DNA of 64,000 bases from CAXMST01 sp038206985. GTDB lineage: Bacteria > Actinomycetota > Thermoleophilia > Solirubrobacterales > 70-9. Below, piece by piece: positions 8,658-16,723 of the stretch. The notes beneath the pieces were generated by a model. It was not told the DNA's origin. It ran no database searches and worked only from the letters and a program-made list of their open reading frames with translations. Where the stretch lies: NCBI GenBank assembly GCA_038206985.1, contig JBBRAH010000007.1:1-64000 (forward strand), read 5' to 3'. The translations under genes were made by a program, and so were the position numbers. The number at the start of each line of letters is the position of its first letter. Position 1 is the first letter of the stretch.

Positions 8658-10236
8658 CGCGCGGGGTCGCGTGGCTGCCGCCGGGCTGGAATGCGAATTC
8701 GATCGAATCCACGAGCGCCTCCCACGAGGCCTCTATCACGTTCTCGGATACTCCGATCGAGCTCCAGGTGGAGTGCCCGTCGGAGGAGTCGAGGAGCACA
8801 CGGGTCACCGCCCCGGTGCCCTGGTGCTCGTCGAGGATCCGGACCTTGAAGTTACTGAGTTCGATCTCGGCGAGATCCGGGTGCTGCTCGAGTATCGCGT
8901 CCCGCAGGGCGCGGTCCAGAGCGTGCACGGGTCCGTTGCCCTCCGCGGTGCGGATGTAGCGGTTACCGCCCACCCAGACCTTGATCGTGGCCTCGGTCTC
9001 GACCCGGCCGTCGGCGCGCTTCTCGGTCACGACGCGAAAGCTCTCCAGCGTGAACAGCGGCTCGTAGGCGTCGCTCTCCTTGCGGATCAGCAACTCGAAA
9101 CTGGCATCGGCCGCCTCGTAGGAGTAGCCGCGGTGCTCGCGCTCCTTGATCCTCTCGATCGCCGCGCGGGCGCCCGCCTCATCGATCTCGATCCCGGCCC
9201 GCTCGGCCCGGCTGAGGACCGACCCCTTGCCGGCCAGCTCGGAGATCAGAACCTCACGGTTGTTGCCGACCACCTCGGGCTCCATGTGCTCGAAGGTGCG
9301 GGCATCCGCCTGCACGCCGGCCGCGTGCATGCCGCCCTTGTGCGCGAACGCGTTGCGCCCTACGAAGGGCTGATCGGGGTCCGGGCTGAGGTTGCAGATC
9401 TCATCGACCAGATGCGCGGTGTCGGTGAGCCGGCGCAGACGCTCGGGCGCGACGCACTCGTAGCCCAGCTTGAGCTGCAGGGCCGGTAGGATCGAGACCA
9501 GGTTGGCGTTACCGGTGCGCTCGCCGTAGCCGTTCACCGTTCCCTGGACGAGATCCGCGCCCGCCTGGACGCCGGCGATCGAGTTGGCGACAGCGCACTC
9601 GGCGTCGTTGTGCGTGTGCACACCGATGCTGAGCTCGCCGCCCAGCTCCGCCACCACCGCGGCGGTCGCCTCGCTGATCTGGTGCGGCAGACTGGAGCCG
9701 TTGGTGTCGCAGAGCGTCACGTTCTCCGCGCCGGCATCCGCCGCGGCGCGCAAGCAGCCAAACGCGTAGCCGGGATCGTCCCGCCAGCCGTCGAAGAAAT
9801 GCTCGGCGTCGTAGATCACCCGCTTGTTCCAGCCCCGCAGGAAGCCGACCGAGTCGGAGATCATCGCCAGGTTCTCCTCGCCGGAGACCCTGGTGACCTT
9901 CTCCAGATGCAGTGACCAGGTCTTGCCGACCAACGTGATCAGCGGCGCGAAGCAGTCCGCCAGCGTAATCAGGCCCTCGTCCTCGGAGGCCTCGATCCCG
10001 CGTCGCCGTGTCATCCCGAAGGCGGCGATCGTCGCGCACTCCAACTGTTCTGCGGCCAGCAACTCGAACAGCTCGAGCTCCTTGGGGTTGGACCCCGGGA
10101 AGCCCGCCTCGATCAGCTCGACGCCGAGGGCGTCGAGCGCGTGCACCACCCGCACCTTCTCGGCGGCGGAGAGCGACATGCCCTGTCCCTGCATGCCGTC
10201 ACGGAGCGTCGTGTCGTAGAGCTTGACCTTGTTCAC
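8620..10236 (-). CDS. cimA: (R)-citramalate synthase
   Basis: It condenses pyruvate with acetyl-CoA to citramalate, the first step of a threonine-independent route to 2-oxobutyrate and isoleucine. The 538-residue protein has YDTTLRDGMQGQG at the N-terminus (catalytic Arg/Asp), GVHTHND (metal-binding His pair) near the middle and a LeuA-type C-terminal allosteric domain. The GMQGQGMS and KVKLYDTTLRDG style matches the CimA branch more than leuA, which is separate at 19569. I chose GTG at 10236 because AAGGA lies 8 nt before it; a GTG at 10308 would extend the frame by 24 unlikely residues. It lies 180 nt after ilvE on the same strand. Confidence 0.87.
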   Translation of the reverse strand: MNKVKLYDTTLRDGMQGQGMSLSAAEKVRVVHALDALGVELIEAGFPGSNPKELELFELLAAEQLECATIAAFGMTRRRGIEASEDEGLITLADCFAPLITLVGKTWSLHLEKVTRVSGEENLAMISDSVGFLRGWNKRVIYDAEHFFDGWRDDPGYAFGCLRAAADAGAENVTLCDTNGSSLPHQISEATAAVVAELGGELSIGVHTHNDAECAVANSIAGVQAGADLVQGTVNGYGERTGNANLVSILPALQLKLGYECVAPERLRRLTDTAHLVDEICNLSPDPDQPFVGRNAFAHKGGMHAAGVQADARTFEHMEPEVVGNNREVLISELAGKGSVLSRAERAGIEIDEAGARAAIERIKEREHRGYSYEAADASFELLIRKESDAYEPLFTLESFRVVTEKRADGRVETEATIKVWVGGNRYIRTAEGNGPVHALDRALRDAILEQHPDLAEIELSNFKVRILDEHQGTGAVTRVLLDSSDGHSTWSSIGVSENVIEASWEALVDSIEFAFQPGGSHATPRDGDGIEAASSPG

Positions 10237-10301
10237 GAAGAGAATCCTTGCGTTCGTCGTTACCGGTTGACCCCTCGGGGAGCAGTTTGAGCGCCGCGTT
10301 G

Positions 10302-10364
10302 CCGGCACCGCCGGCGGGCGCAGGCCGCGATCGCCAAGCCTGAGCTAGGCGACAGCGGTGCCGG
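10302..10364 (-). promoter_or_regulatory. Inverted repeat in the ilvE-cimA intergenic leader
   Basis: CCGGCACCGC (10302-10311) and GCGGTGCCGG (10355-10364) are perfect 10-bp complements enclosing 43 nt that can form a smaller GCCT/AGGC hairpin. The upstream arm overlaps the end of a 24-codon ORF. The arrangement resembles an attenuator, but no U tract was seen. Confidence 0.4.
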
Positions 10365-10419
10365 TAATTCGGCGAATCGTCCGGGCGGACGTGGTGCTAC
10401 GGAAAGCCGAGCGAACCAT
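10345..10419 (-). CDS. Possible 24-residue leader peptide upstream of cimA
   Basis: An ATG overlaps the ilvE stop (TGATG) and opens a 24-codon frame ending in TAG. The peptide, MVRSAFRSTTSARTIRRITG followed by TAVA, holds five Thr, two Ile and two Val. It ends inside one arm of a 10-bp inverted repeat. Thr/Ile/Val codons would make sense for controlling an isoleucine-route gene, but there is no Shine-Dalgarno sequence and translation would rely on coupling to ilvE. This is inference. Confidence 0.3.
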   Translation of the reverse strand: MVRSAFRSTTSARTIRRITGTAVA

Positions 10420-11351
10420 CACGAAGTGACTTTACTCGGTTCGCTGACCACATCCAGCCACTCGTGGTACTCGGGAGCGCGACCGTGCAGAGCGTCCTCG
10501 AACTTGGCCTGCACCACCTTGGTGATCTCGCCGGGAGCGGGCAGCGCGTGCTCATCGATCTCGCGCACAGGCACCAGCTCCGCCGCCGTGCCGGTGAGGA
10601 AGACCTCCTCGGCGATGTAGAGCTCGGAGCGGGCGATGTCGCGCTCGAGGACCGTGTAGCCGAGGTCGCGGGCAATCTGGATGACGGACTTGCGCGTGAT
10701 CCCGTCGAGTATCGAGGCCGTGTGAGGCGGCGTACAGATCACACCGTCACGGACCACGAAGATGTTTTCGCCGGAGCCCTCGCAGACCATGCCGCGATAG
10801 TCGAGCAGGATCGCCTCGTCGTAGCCGGCCCGGGCGGTCTCGGTCTTGGCGAGGATCGAGTTCAGATAGTGACCCGAAGCCTTGGCGTGCGGAATCAGGC
10901 TGTCCGGCGAGATCCTGCGCCAGGAAGAGACCTTCGCGCGGATGCCCTTGAGCTTGCCCTCCTCGCCCAGGTACGAGCCCCAGGGCCAGGTGGCGACCAT
11001 CACGTCCACCGGTGCTGATTTGGCGTAGAGACCCATCTCGCCGTAGCCACGCCAGGCCAGCGGCCTGACGTAGCAGGCATCGAGGCTGTTGCGCCGGATC
11101 AACTCGTTGGTCGCCTCGCGGATCTGCTCGACGGTGTAGTTGAGATCGAGGTCGTACATGTTCGCGGAGCGTGCAAGCCGCTCCAGGTGCTCGCGGTGGC
11201 GGAAGACGGCGGTGCCGATCTCGGTGTCGTAGGCGCGGATTCCCTCAAAGACCGCGGTGCCGTAGTGGAGCGCATGCGTGAGTACGTGGACGTTGGCGTC
11301 ATCCCAGGAGACGAACTCGCCATTCATCCAGATGTACTCGGCCTTTTCCAC
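10419..11351 (-). CDS. ilvE: Branched-chain amino acid aminotransferase
   Basis: This PLP fold-type IV enzyme performs the final transamination making valine, leucine and isoleucine. The 310-residue product has the HYGTAVFEGIRAY N-terminal segment, catalytic Lys157 in HAKASGHYLNS and CEGSGENIF. Its length fits the shorter bacterial IlvE group. The start is GTG at 11351, preceded by AAGGA at 8 nt. cimA follows on the same strand after 180 nt. Confidence 0.93.
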   Translation of the reverse strand: MEKAEYIWMNGEFVSWDDANVHVLTHALHYGTAVFEGIRAYDTEIGTAVFRHREHLERLARSANMYDLDLNYTVEQIREATNELIRRNSLDACYVRPLAWRGYGEMGLYAKSAPVDVMVATWPWGSYLGEEGKLKGIRAKVSSWRRISPDSLIPHAKASGHYLNSILAKTETARAGYDEAILLDYRGMVCEGSGENIFVVRDGVICTPPHTASILDGITRKSVIQIARDLGYTVLERDIARSELYIAEEVFLTGTAAELVPVREIDEHALPAPGEITKVVQAKFEDALHGRAPEYHEWLDVVSEPSKVTS

Positions 11352-11448
11352 GTGCAGCGTCCTTTCCGGTCAGCCGGGGCCTACCCCCGAGCGCAATCCA
11401 AGTATGCCGGACAACCGCTGATTTGGACAGCGCTGCGCCAATTGCTCT

Positions 11449-11476
11449 TGTTTCGCTGGGCTATTCGGGTAGGTTG
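11449..11476 (+). promoter_or_regulatory. Promoter of the small lipoprotein gene
   Basis: TTGTTT (11449-11454) and TAGGTT (11471-11476) are 16 nt apart, giving a start near 11483 and a leader of about 58 nt before the ATG at 11541. Confidence 0.45.
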
Positions 11477-11540
11477 AGCTTGCTTCCGGCTTCTCACCGG
11501 CGGCGTGAGCAACGCACATGTCTACTGATCGGGAGACGAG

Positions 11541-11942
11541 ATGAACAAGAAGACCATGATGTTCGGCCTGCTGGCACTCCTTGCCTGCGGTCTGATTGCC
11601 GCCGGTTGCGGCGATGACGACAGCACGACCACTGACGCCGCCACGACGACCGAGGAGTCGACCACGACGGCCGACGATACGACGGCCGAGGACACGAGCA
11701 CCAGCGAGGACACCGGTGGCGGCGCAAGCGCCGACGATGTCTACAACGCGTGCATCGATGTGATCTCGGGCACGCCGGCCGAGGCCGCAGGTCAGACCGC
11801 CTGCGAGCAGGCCCGTGACGCGTTCACGCAGTGCGCCGACCAGGCTGACGCGATCGACGACTCCGGTGCCAAGGAAACTGCCGTCAAGGCCTGCCAGGAC
11901 GCTGCCGACCAGGCTGTCGCAGCGCTCCAGGCCGCGGGTTGA
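11541..11942 (+). CDS. Small secreted lipoprotein, Thr/Asp/Glu-rich
   Basis: The 133-residue protein has a basic start (MNKK), a hydrophobic core and a lipobox-like IAAGC ending at about residue 23, so it is probably lipidated and anchored outside the membrane. A low-complexity acidic Thr/Ser/Asp/Glu linker follows (to about 60), then a small folded-looking domain with four cysteines (NAC, TAC, TQC, KAC), perhaps two disulfides. GGGAG precedes the ATG. I recognise no family. A 15-bp hairpin follows the gene. Confidence 0.75.
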   Translation: MNKKTMMFGLLALLACGLIAAGCGDDDSTTTDAATTTEESTTTADDTTAEDTSTSEDTGGGASADDVYNACIDVISGTPAEAAGQTACEQARDAFTQCADQADAIDDSGAKETAVKACQDAADQAVAALQAAG

Positions 11943-11970
11943 TCTGAGGCCACGGCTGACCGGGAGGCAA

Positions 11971-12005
11971 CGGGACCCGCAGCGCTGAAGGCGCTGCGGG
12001 TCCCG
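11971..12005. terminator. 15-bp perfect hairpin between convergent lipoprotein and leuB genes
   Basis: CGGGACCCGCAGCGC and its exact complement flank a 5-nt loop TGAAG. There is no U tract on either side. It sits 28 nt after the lipoprotein stop and 42 nt after the leuB stop, so it may act bidirectionally. Confidence 0.6.
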
Positions 12006-12047
12006 GAGCCCGGGCGGCGCTCGACCGAGCGACGCTCGCCCCGGTTC

Positions 12048-13127
12048 CTACTTCGACAGCGCCTCGAGTACGGCGCTCGTCATCTCCTCGGTTCCCGCCG
12101 CCTGCTCCGCCTCCGCCCCCCGGGCGAGGTCGGGGGTCCGCAGGCCCCGGTCGAGCGCGGACTCCACGGCCGCCTCCAGGCGCGCTGCCTCCTCCTCCAT
12201 GGCGAACCCGTGGCGGAGCATCATCGCCACCGAGAGGAAGGTTGCGAGTGGATTGGCGACGCCGCTGCCGGCGATGTCCGGCGCTGAGCCATGCACGGGC
12301 TCGAAGACTCCCGCACCGTCTCCGGCACCGAGGCTGGCCGAGGGCAGCATGCCGAGAGACCCGGTGAGCATCGCCGCCGCGTCGCTGAGGATGTCGCCGA
12401 ACATGTTCTCGGTGACGATCACATCGAAGCGGGTGGGCGCGGCAACGAGCTGCATCGCCGCGTTGTCCACGAGCATGTGGTCGAGCTCCACGTCGGGGTA
12501 CTCGCTCGCCAGTCCGTTGACGACCTCGCGCCACAGACGCGAGGTCTCGAGCACGTTGGCCTTGTCAACCGAGGTCACACGGGGCGGGCGATCGTCGCCG
12601 GCGCGCCGCTGGGCCGCCTCGAAGGCGACTCGGGCGATGCGCTCGATCTCCTCGGTGCTGTAGCGGCACTCGTCCGACGCAAAGTCGGCGCCGCGCTCCT
12701 TCGCCCCGAAATAGATGCCACCTGTCAGCTCGCGCACGACGAGCAGGTCGGTGCCCTCGATCACGTCGTGGCGCAGCGGCGAGGCGGCGAGCAGCGCGGG
12801 GATCGGGCGGACGGGACGTAGGTTGGCGTAGAGCCCGAGACCCTTGCGCAGGCCCAGCAGGCCCTGCTCGGGACGCGGCTTGTCGGGATCGGTCGTGTCC
12901 CATTTTGGGCCGCCGACCGCGCCGAGCAGCACCGCGTCGGACTCACGACAGCGCTCGAGCACGTCGTCGCCGAGCGGCGAGCCGGTCGCGTCGATCGCGG
13001 CTCCCCCGATCAGCTCCTCCTCGTAGGTGAAATCGCCAAGCGTGTCGAGCACGGATCGGGAGGCGGCGACGATCTCGGGGCCGATACCGTCGCCGGGCAG
13101 CAGTGTGATCTTGTGTGGAGCGTTCAT
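12048..13127 (-). CDS. leuB: 3-isopropylmalate dehydrogenase
   Basis: It oxidises and decarboxylates 3-isopropylmalate to 2-oxoisocaproate in leucine synthesis, and in many bacteria also handles 3-methylmalate from the citramalate route. The 359-residue product shows LLPGDGIGPE at the start, GAVGGPKWD, RELTGGIYFG (catalytic Tyr), and VEPVHGSAPDIAG near the C-terminus (here FEPVHGSAPDIAG). Length is normal. The ATG lies 9 nt after TAGACT. Confidence 0.95.
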   Translation of the reverse strand: MNAPHKITLLPGDGIGPEIVAASRSVLDTLGDFTYEEELIGGAAIDATGSPLGDDVLERCRESDAVLLGAVGGPKWDTTDPDKPRPEQGLLGLRKGLGLYANLRPVRPIPALLAASPLRHDVIEGTDLLVVRELTGGIYFGAKERGADFASDECRYSTEEIERIARVAFEAAQRRAGDDRPPRVTSVDKANVLETSRLWREVVNGLASEYPDVELDHMLVDNAAMQLVAAPTRFDVIVTENMFGDILSDAAAMLTGSLGMLPSASLGAGDGAGVFEPVHGSAPDIAGSGVANPLATFLSVAMMLRHGFAMEEEAARLEAAVESALDRGLRTPDLARGAEAEQAAGTEEMTSAVLEALSK

Positions 13128-13136
13128 CGCGGCGGC

Positions 13137-13142
13137 AGTCTA
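13137..13142 (-). promoter_or_regulatory. -10 hexamer of leuB, overlapping the methyltransferase stop codon
   Basis: TAGACT starts with the TAG stop of the upstream methyltransferase gene (13140-13142) and ends 9 nt before the leuB ATG. Confidence 0.45.
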
Positions 13143-13907
13143 GATGGGGCGTCGTGCCGAGATGTTGAGCCGCACGTAGTCGAGTACGTGGTCGGGTCCC
13201 CAGGCGTCGAAGACCTCATCGATGAAGGCCGCCCGCCGCTCTTCCGGCAGCCGCTCCACCTGCGGACCGAGGCAGACATTCTCGATGAAGGCGCGGGGCT
13301 CCGGAGGCCTCGTCTCGCGAGGCTCCAGCCAGCAGCGCACCGCCTCGAAGCCCGCCGCAACCAGACGCTGCTCGGATGTCTCGGCTGAGGCGAAGTAGCG
13401 CGTCTGGGGCATCCGGGCAAGATGCTCCCGGAAGGGCTCCCGCTCCGCGACCGCCGCCACGATCGCGTAGAAGCTCGACACGTTGCCCTCTCCCCCGCAC
13501 TGCGCCTCTAAGTGACCGCCGGGACGCAGCCACTCGAAGACCCGCCCGAAGAGCCGGTCGTGATCGAGGATCCAGTGGAAGGTCGCCGTCGAGAAGACGG
13601 CATCAACCGGGCGCTCAAGGCTCAGCTCGAGCAGGTCCGTGTGGATCACCTCGGCACGCTCGCCGAAGCGAGCCCGCGTGGCTTCGGCCATCGCCGCCGA
13701 TCCGTCCACCGCGACCAGCTCGCCGCGGGGGATCGCCTCGGCCAGCAACTCGCTGACGCGGCCGGTGCCGCAACCGGCATCGAGGACGCGCTCGTCGCCG
13801 CCTAGCGCGAGGCGCTCGAGCACCACTCGGCCCCACTGCAACTGGGGCTCGGAGACCCGCTCGTAGACGCCCGCGTCCCAGTCTCGAGTCCCCTTGCCCC
13901 TGGTCAT
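13140..13907 (-). CDS. SAM-dependent methyltransferase (class I, trans-aconitate methyltransferase-like)
   Basis: The 255-residue protein carries the SAM-binding motif VLDAGCGTGRVSE near residues 41-53 and a VDGSAAM acidic loop. Its N-terminus (RDWDAGVYERVSEPQLQWG) resembles the trans-aconitate 2-methyltransferase group, which methylates small carboxylic acids. The substrate is not established. It lies between leuD and leuB on the same strand, with 11 nt to leuD and 12 nt to leuB. If it does act on trans-aconitate it could relieve inhibition of aconitase-type enzymes such as LeuCD, but this is inference. Confidence 0.8.
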   Translation of the reverse strand: MTRGKGTRDWDAGVYERVSEPQLQWGRVVLERLALGGDERVLDAGCGTGRVSELLAEAIPRGELVAVDGSAAMAEATRARFGERAEVIHTDLLELSLERPVDAVFSTATFHWILDHDRLFGRVFEWLRPGGHLEAQCGGEGNVSSFYAIVAAVAEREPFREHLARMPQTRYFASAETSEQRLVAAGFEAVRCWLEPRETRPPEPRAFIENVCLGPQVERLPEERRAAFIDEVFDAWGPDHVLDYVRLNISARRPI

Positions 13908-13918
13908 GGGCCGGGGAC

Positions 13919-14479
13919 CTAGAGGGCGGTCGTCGCGGTCGAGGGCAGCTCCCGATCACCCTCGTATGCGGCGATCTCGGCTTCCTTCTTCATCGTCAGG
14001 TCGATCTCGTCGTGCCCGTTGAGCAGCATCTGGCGGATCTCCTCCTCGAGGTCGAAGCCGACGACGCCGTCGCGGTAGGTGACGGTCAGGTCATTGACGT
14101 CGATCCGCGCCTCGCCGGCCGCAGCGATCCCGCGGCAGTGCTCCTCGTCCAGCGCCACGGGCAGCAGCCCGTTCTTGGTGCAGTTCGAGTAGAAGATGTC
14201 GGCGAACGACGGGGCGATGATCGCCTCGAAGCCGAAGTCCTGCAGCGCCCAGGGCGCGTGCTCACGAGAGGAGCCGCAGCCGAAGTTCCGTCCGGCAACG
14301 AGGATCGGGTTCGGGTCGAGCTCGATCTCTCCGTCGCGGAGCCAGTCGAAGAACAGGAACTCTCCGAACCCGGTCCGCTCGACCCGCTTCAGAAACTGCT
14401 TGGGGATGATCTGGTCGGTGTCCACGTCGTGGCGGTCGAGTACCGAGACCCGGCCCTGGATCATGTCTAGGGGTTCCAT
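13919..14479 (-). CDS. leuD: 3-isopropylmalate dehydratase, small subunit
   Basis: This is the swivelling-domain partner of LeuC in isopropylmalate isomerase. The 186-residue product is slightly shorter than the E. coli protein (about 200). It contains DTDQIIPKQFLK, GRNFGCGSSREHAPWAL and FADIFYSNCTKNGLLPV, all subunit hallmarks. Its ATG shares one base with the leuC stop (TGATG), so the two are translationally coupled. Confidence 0.95.
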   Translation of the reverse strand: MEPLDMIQGRVSVLDRHDVDTDQIIPKQFLKRVERTGFGEFLFFDWLRDGEIELDPNPILVAGRNFGCGSSREHAPWALQDFGFEAIIAPSFADIFYSNCTKNGLLPVALDEEHCRGIAAAGEARIDVNDLTVTYRDGVVGFDLEEEIRQMLLNGHDEIDLTMKKEAEIAAYEGDRELPSTATTAL

Positions 14480-15879
14480 CAGTTCTCCTCCTGGTTCCAG
14501 TTGCGGATATCGACGAAGTGGCCCTCGATCGCGGCTGCCGCCGCCATCGTCGGCGAAACGAGGTGGGTACGGCCGCCCTTACCCTGGCGCCCCTCGAAGT
14601 TGCGGTTCGATGTCGAAGCGCAGCGCTCGCCCTCGATCAGGATGTCCGGGTTCATCCCCAGGCACATCGAGCAGCCCGAGGCGCGCCACTCGAAGCCCGC
14701 CGAGCGGAACACTTCGTGTAGCCCCTCGGACTCTGCCTGGGCGCGCACCTGCTCGGATCCGGGCACGACCATCGCGCGCACCGAGTCGGCGACCTTGTGG
14801 CCGTCGACCAGGGAGGCGGCAATCCGCAGGTCCTCGATCCGCGAGTTCGTGCAGGATCCGATGAACACCCGGTCGAGGGCGATCTCGGTGATCGGGGTCC
14901 CCGGCTCGAGCGCCATATAGGCCAGTGCCCGCTCGGTCGATTCCCGATCCGCGGGCGAGTCCATCCTTTCCGGGTCGGGGACGCTGCCCGCGACCTCGGT
15001 GACCATGCCGGGCGTGGTTCCCCAGGTGACCATCGGCGAGAGCAAGGAGGCATCGATCTCGATCTCGGTGTCGAAGCTCGCGCCCTCGTCGGAGGGCAGC
15101 TCACGCCAGCGCGACGCCGCGGCCTCGAAGTCCTCCGGCGCACCCGGCTTGCCGCGCACGTACTCGATCGTGGTCTGGTCGGGCGCGATCATGCCTGCCC
15201 GGCCGCCGCCCTCGATCGTCATGTTGCAGACCGTCATCCGGCCCTCCATCGAGAGGGCGCGGATCGCCTCGCCGGCGTACTCGACCGCGTAGCCGGTCAT
15301 GCCATTGGTGCCGAGCCGGCCGATCGTGGCGAGGATCAGGTCCTTGGCCCCGACTCCCGGTCGCAACTCGCCGGTGTAGTTGATGCGCATCGTCTTCGGC
15401 CGCTTCTGACCCAGGGTCTGGGTGGCCAGCACATGCTCGACCTCGGAGGTACCGATGCCGAAGGCCAGCGCACCAAAGGCACCGTGGGTGGAGGTGTGCG
15501 AGTCGCCGCAGACGATCGTCATTCCGGGCTGGGTGACGCCCAGCTCGGGGCCGATCACGTGCACGATCCCGCGCCGGTCGGAGCCAAGCGAGAACAGCGG
15601 GATGCCGAATTCCTCGCAGTTGGTCTCCAGGGTCTCGACCTGCTTGCGGGAGAGCTCGTCGGCGATCATCCGCGCGACCGGCGTGTCGTCGGTCGGCACG
15701 TTGTGATCGGCGGTCGCGAGCGTGCGGTCCGGGCGGCGGACCCTGCGGTCGGCCAGCCGCAGGCCGTCGAAAGCCTGCGGCGAGGTGACCTCGTGCACGA
15801 GGTGCAGGTCGATGAAGATCAGGCCCCCCGAGACCTCGTGGCTGCTCCAGATCTTGTCGAACATCGTCTTTGGGGTCAT
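14479..15879 (-). CDS. leuC: 3-isopropylmalate dehydratase, large subunit
   Basis: This aconitase-family subunit carries the [4Fe-4S] cluster that isomerises 2- to 3-isopropylmalate. The 466-residue protein has the normal length. Cluster cysteines are seen in FIGSCTNSR and GCSMCLGMNPD, and the N-terminus begins TMFDKIW as usual. The ATG at 15879 follows AAGGAG at 6 nt, one of the clearest ribosome sites in the window. leuD follows with a 1-nt overlap. The upstream regulator gene is on the same strand, 54 nt away. Confidence 0.96.
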   Translation of the reverse strand: MTPKTMFDKIWSSHEVSGGLIFIDLHLVHEVTSPQAFDGLRLADRRVRRPDRTLATADHNVPTDDTPVARMIADELSRKQVETLETNCEEFGIPLFSLGSDRRGIVHVIGPELGVTQPGMTIVCGDSHTSTHGAFGALAFGIGTSEVEHVLATQTLGQKRPKTMRINYTGELRPGVGAKDLILATIGRLGTNGMTGYAVEYAGEAIRALSMEGRMTVCNMTIEGGGRAGMIAPDQTTIEYVRGKPGAPEDFEAAASRWRELPSDEGASFDTEIEIDASLLSPMVTWGTTPGMVTEVAGSVPDPERMDSPADRESTERALAYMALEPGTPITEIALDRVFIGSCTNSRIEDLRIAASLVDGHKVADSVRAMVVPGSEQVRAQAESEGLHEVFRSAGFEWRASGCSMCLGMNPDILIEGERCASTSNRNFEGRQGKGGRTHLVSPTMAAAAAIEGHFVDIRNWNQEEN

Positions 15880-15933
15880 TGCTTGCTCCTTGCTCTACGC
15901 GGAAATTGGAAGTTTGAGGTTCGGGGGCCCGGA

Positions 15934-16593
15934 TCAGCTCCGCCGCAGCCCGGCGGCAATCACAGCCAGCAGGCGAGCATTGGTGTCACCCGGATTGCGG
16001 AGATGGTGGGAGAGATCGGCGTCGAAGGTGGCGCTGTCGCCACATTCGAGCAGATGGGAGTCACCCTCGAGGACGAGCTCGATGGAGCCCTCAACCACGA
16101 CCACCGTCTCGCGACTGCCGGGCTCGTGGATCGGGGGGTCGTCGGGCCCGCCGGTTGCCTTGCCCGGGCCGAGGGTGTGAAAGGAAACATCGGCGCGCTG
16201 CCCGGGCAGCGCCGGGGTCAGCTCCTCCACCGAGTGGCCGGAGCGCTCGCGGCGCCGGCCACTCCCCGCGCGGACGATCGCGACGTGGCGGCCCTCATCG
16301 AGGCGCAGTAGTTGCGAGAGGCTCAGTTCGAGGCCATCGGCGATGCGGCCGGCCACGGTCAGGGTCGGCGAACTCTCCCCGCGCTCGACCTGTGAGAGAG
16401 TCGCGGCAGAGACGCCGCTGCGCTCGGCCAGGTCCCGCAGCGAGAGGTCCATACCCTCCCGCAGGGCCCGGACGCGCCCGCCCACGGCGCCCGGCTCGAC
16501 AGCCAGGGAGGCGTCTCGCGGCGTTGCAGCGGAAGCGCGCTCGGCCGCTCGCTTTGTGCGTGGGCGTGATGTCCGGGTATCTGCAGGTGTCAT
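15934..16593 (-). CDS. XRE-family transcriptional regulator with C-terminal cupin domain
   Basis: The 219-residue protein has a basic N-terminal extension (1-37), an XRE helix-turn-helix (about 40-95; LSLRDLAERSGVSAATLSQVERGESSPTL spread over two helices) and a cupin ligand domain (about 140-212). HTH-cupin regulators of this type sense small metabolites and often repress neighbouring catabolic or stress genes. The ligand is unknown. It lies upstream of leuCD on the same strand and is divergent from the GH113-like gene, so either could be its target. Confidence 0.85.
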   Translation of the reverse strand: MTPADTRTSRPRTKRAAERASAATPRDASLAVEPGAVGGRVRALREGMDLSLRDLAERSGVSAATLSQVERGESSPTLTVAGRIADGLELSLSQLLRLDEGRHVAIVRAGSGRRRERSGHSVEELTPALPGQRADVSFHTLGPGKATGGPDDPPIHEPGSRETVVVVEGSIELVLEGDSHLLECGDSATFDADLSHHLRNPGDTNARLLAVIAAGLRRS

Positions 16594-16654
16594 CGTGTGG
16601 GGCCGGATCCCTGGATCCGTTCCGATCCCAGAGGGAAGCTCCAGGCGGGTCGTA

Positions 16655-16681
16655 CAGTATCACAGACGTTTGTTCAGTATC
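16655..16681. promoter_or_regulatory. Direct repeat CAGTATC, 20-nt period, between the XRE-cupin and GH113-like genes
   Basis: CAGTATC occurs at 16655-16661 and again at 16675-16681. The 20-nt spacing is about two helical turns, so both copies face the same side of the DNA. The position in the 130-nt divergent spacer makes it a candidate operator for the XRE-cupin protein or part of a promoter. Confidence 0.35.
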
Positions 16682-16723
16682 TAGGTTGCTGCAGGGTCCT
16701 GCGGCGAAAGGACGGGTCGCGGG

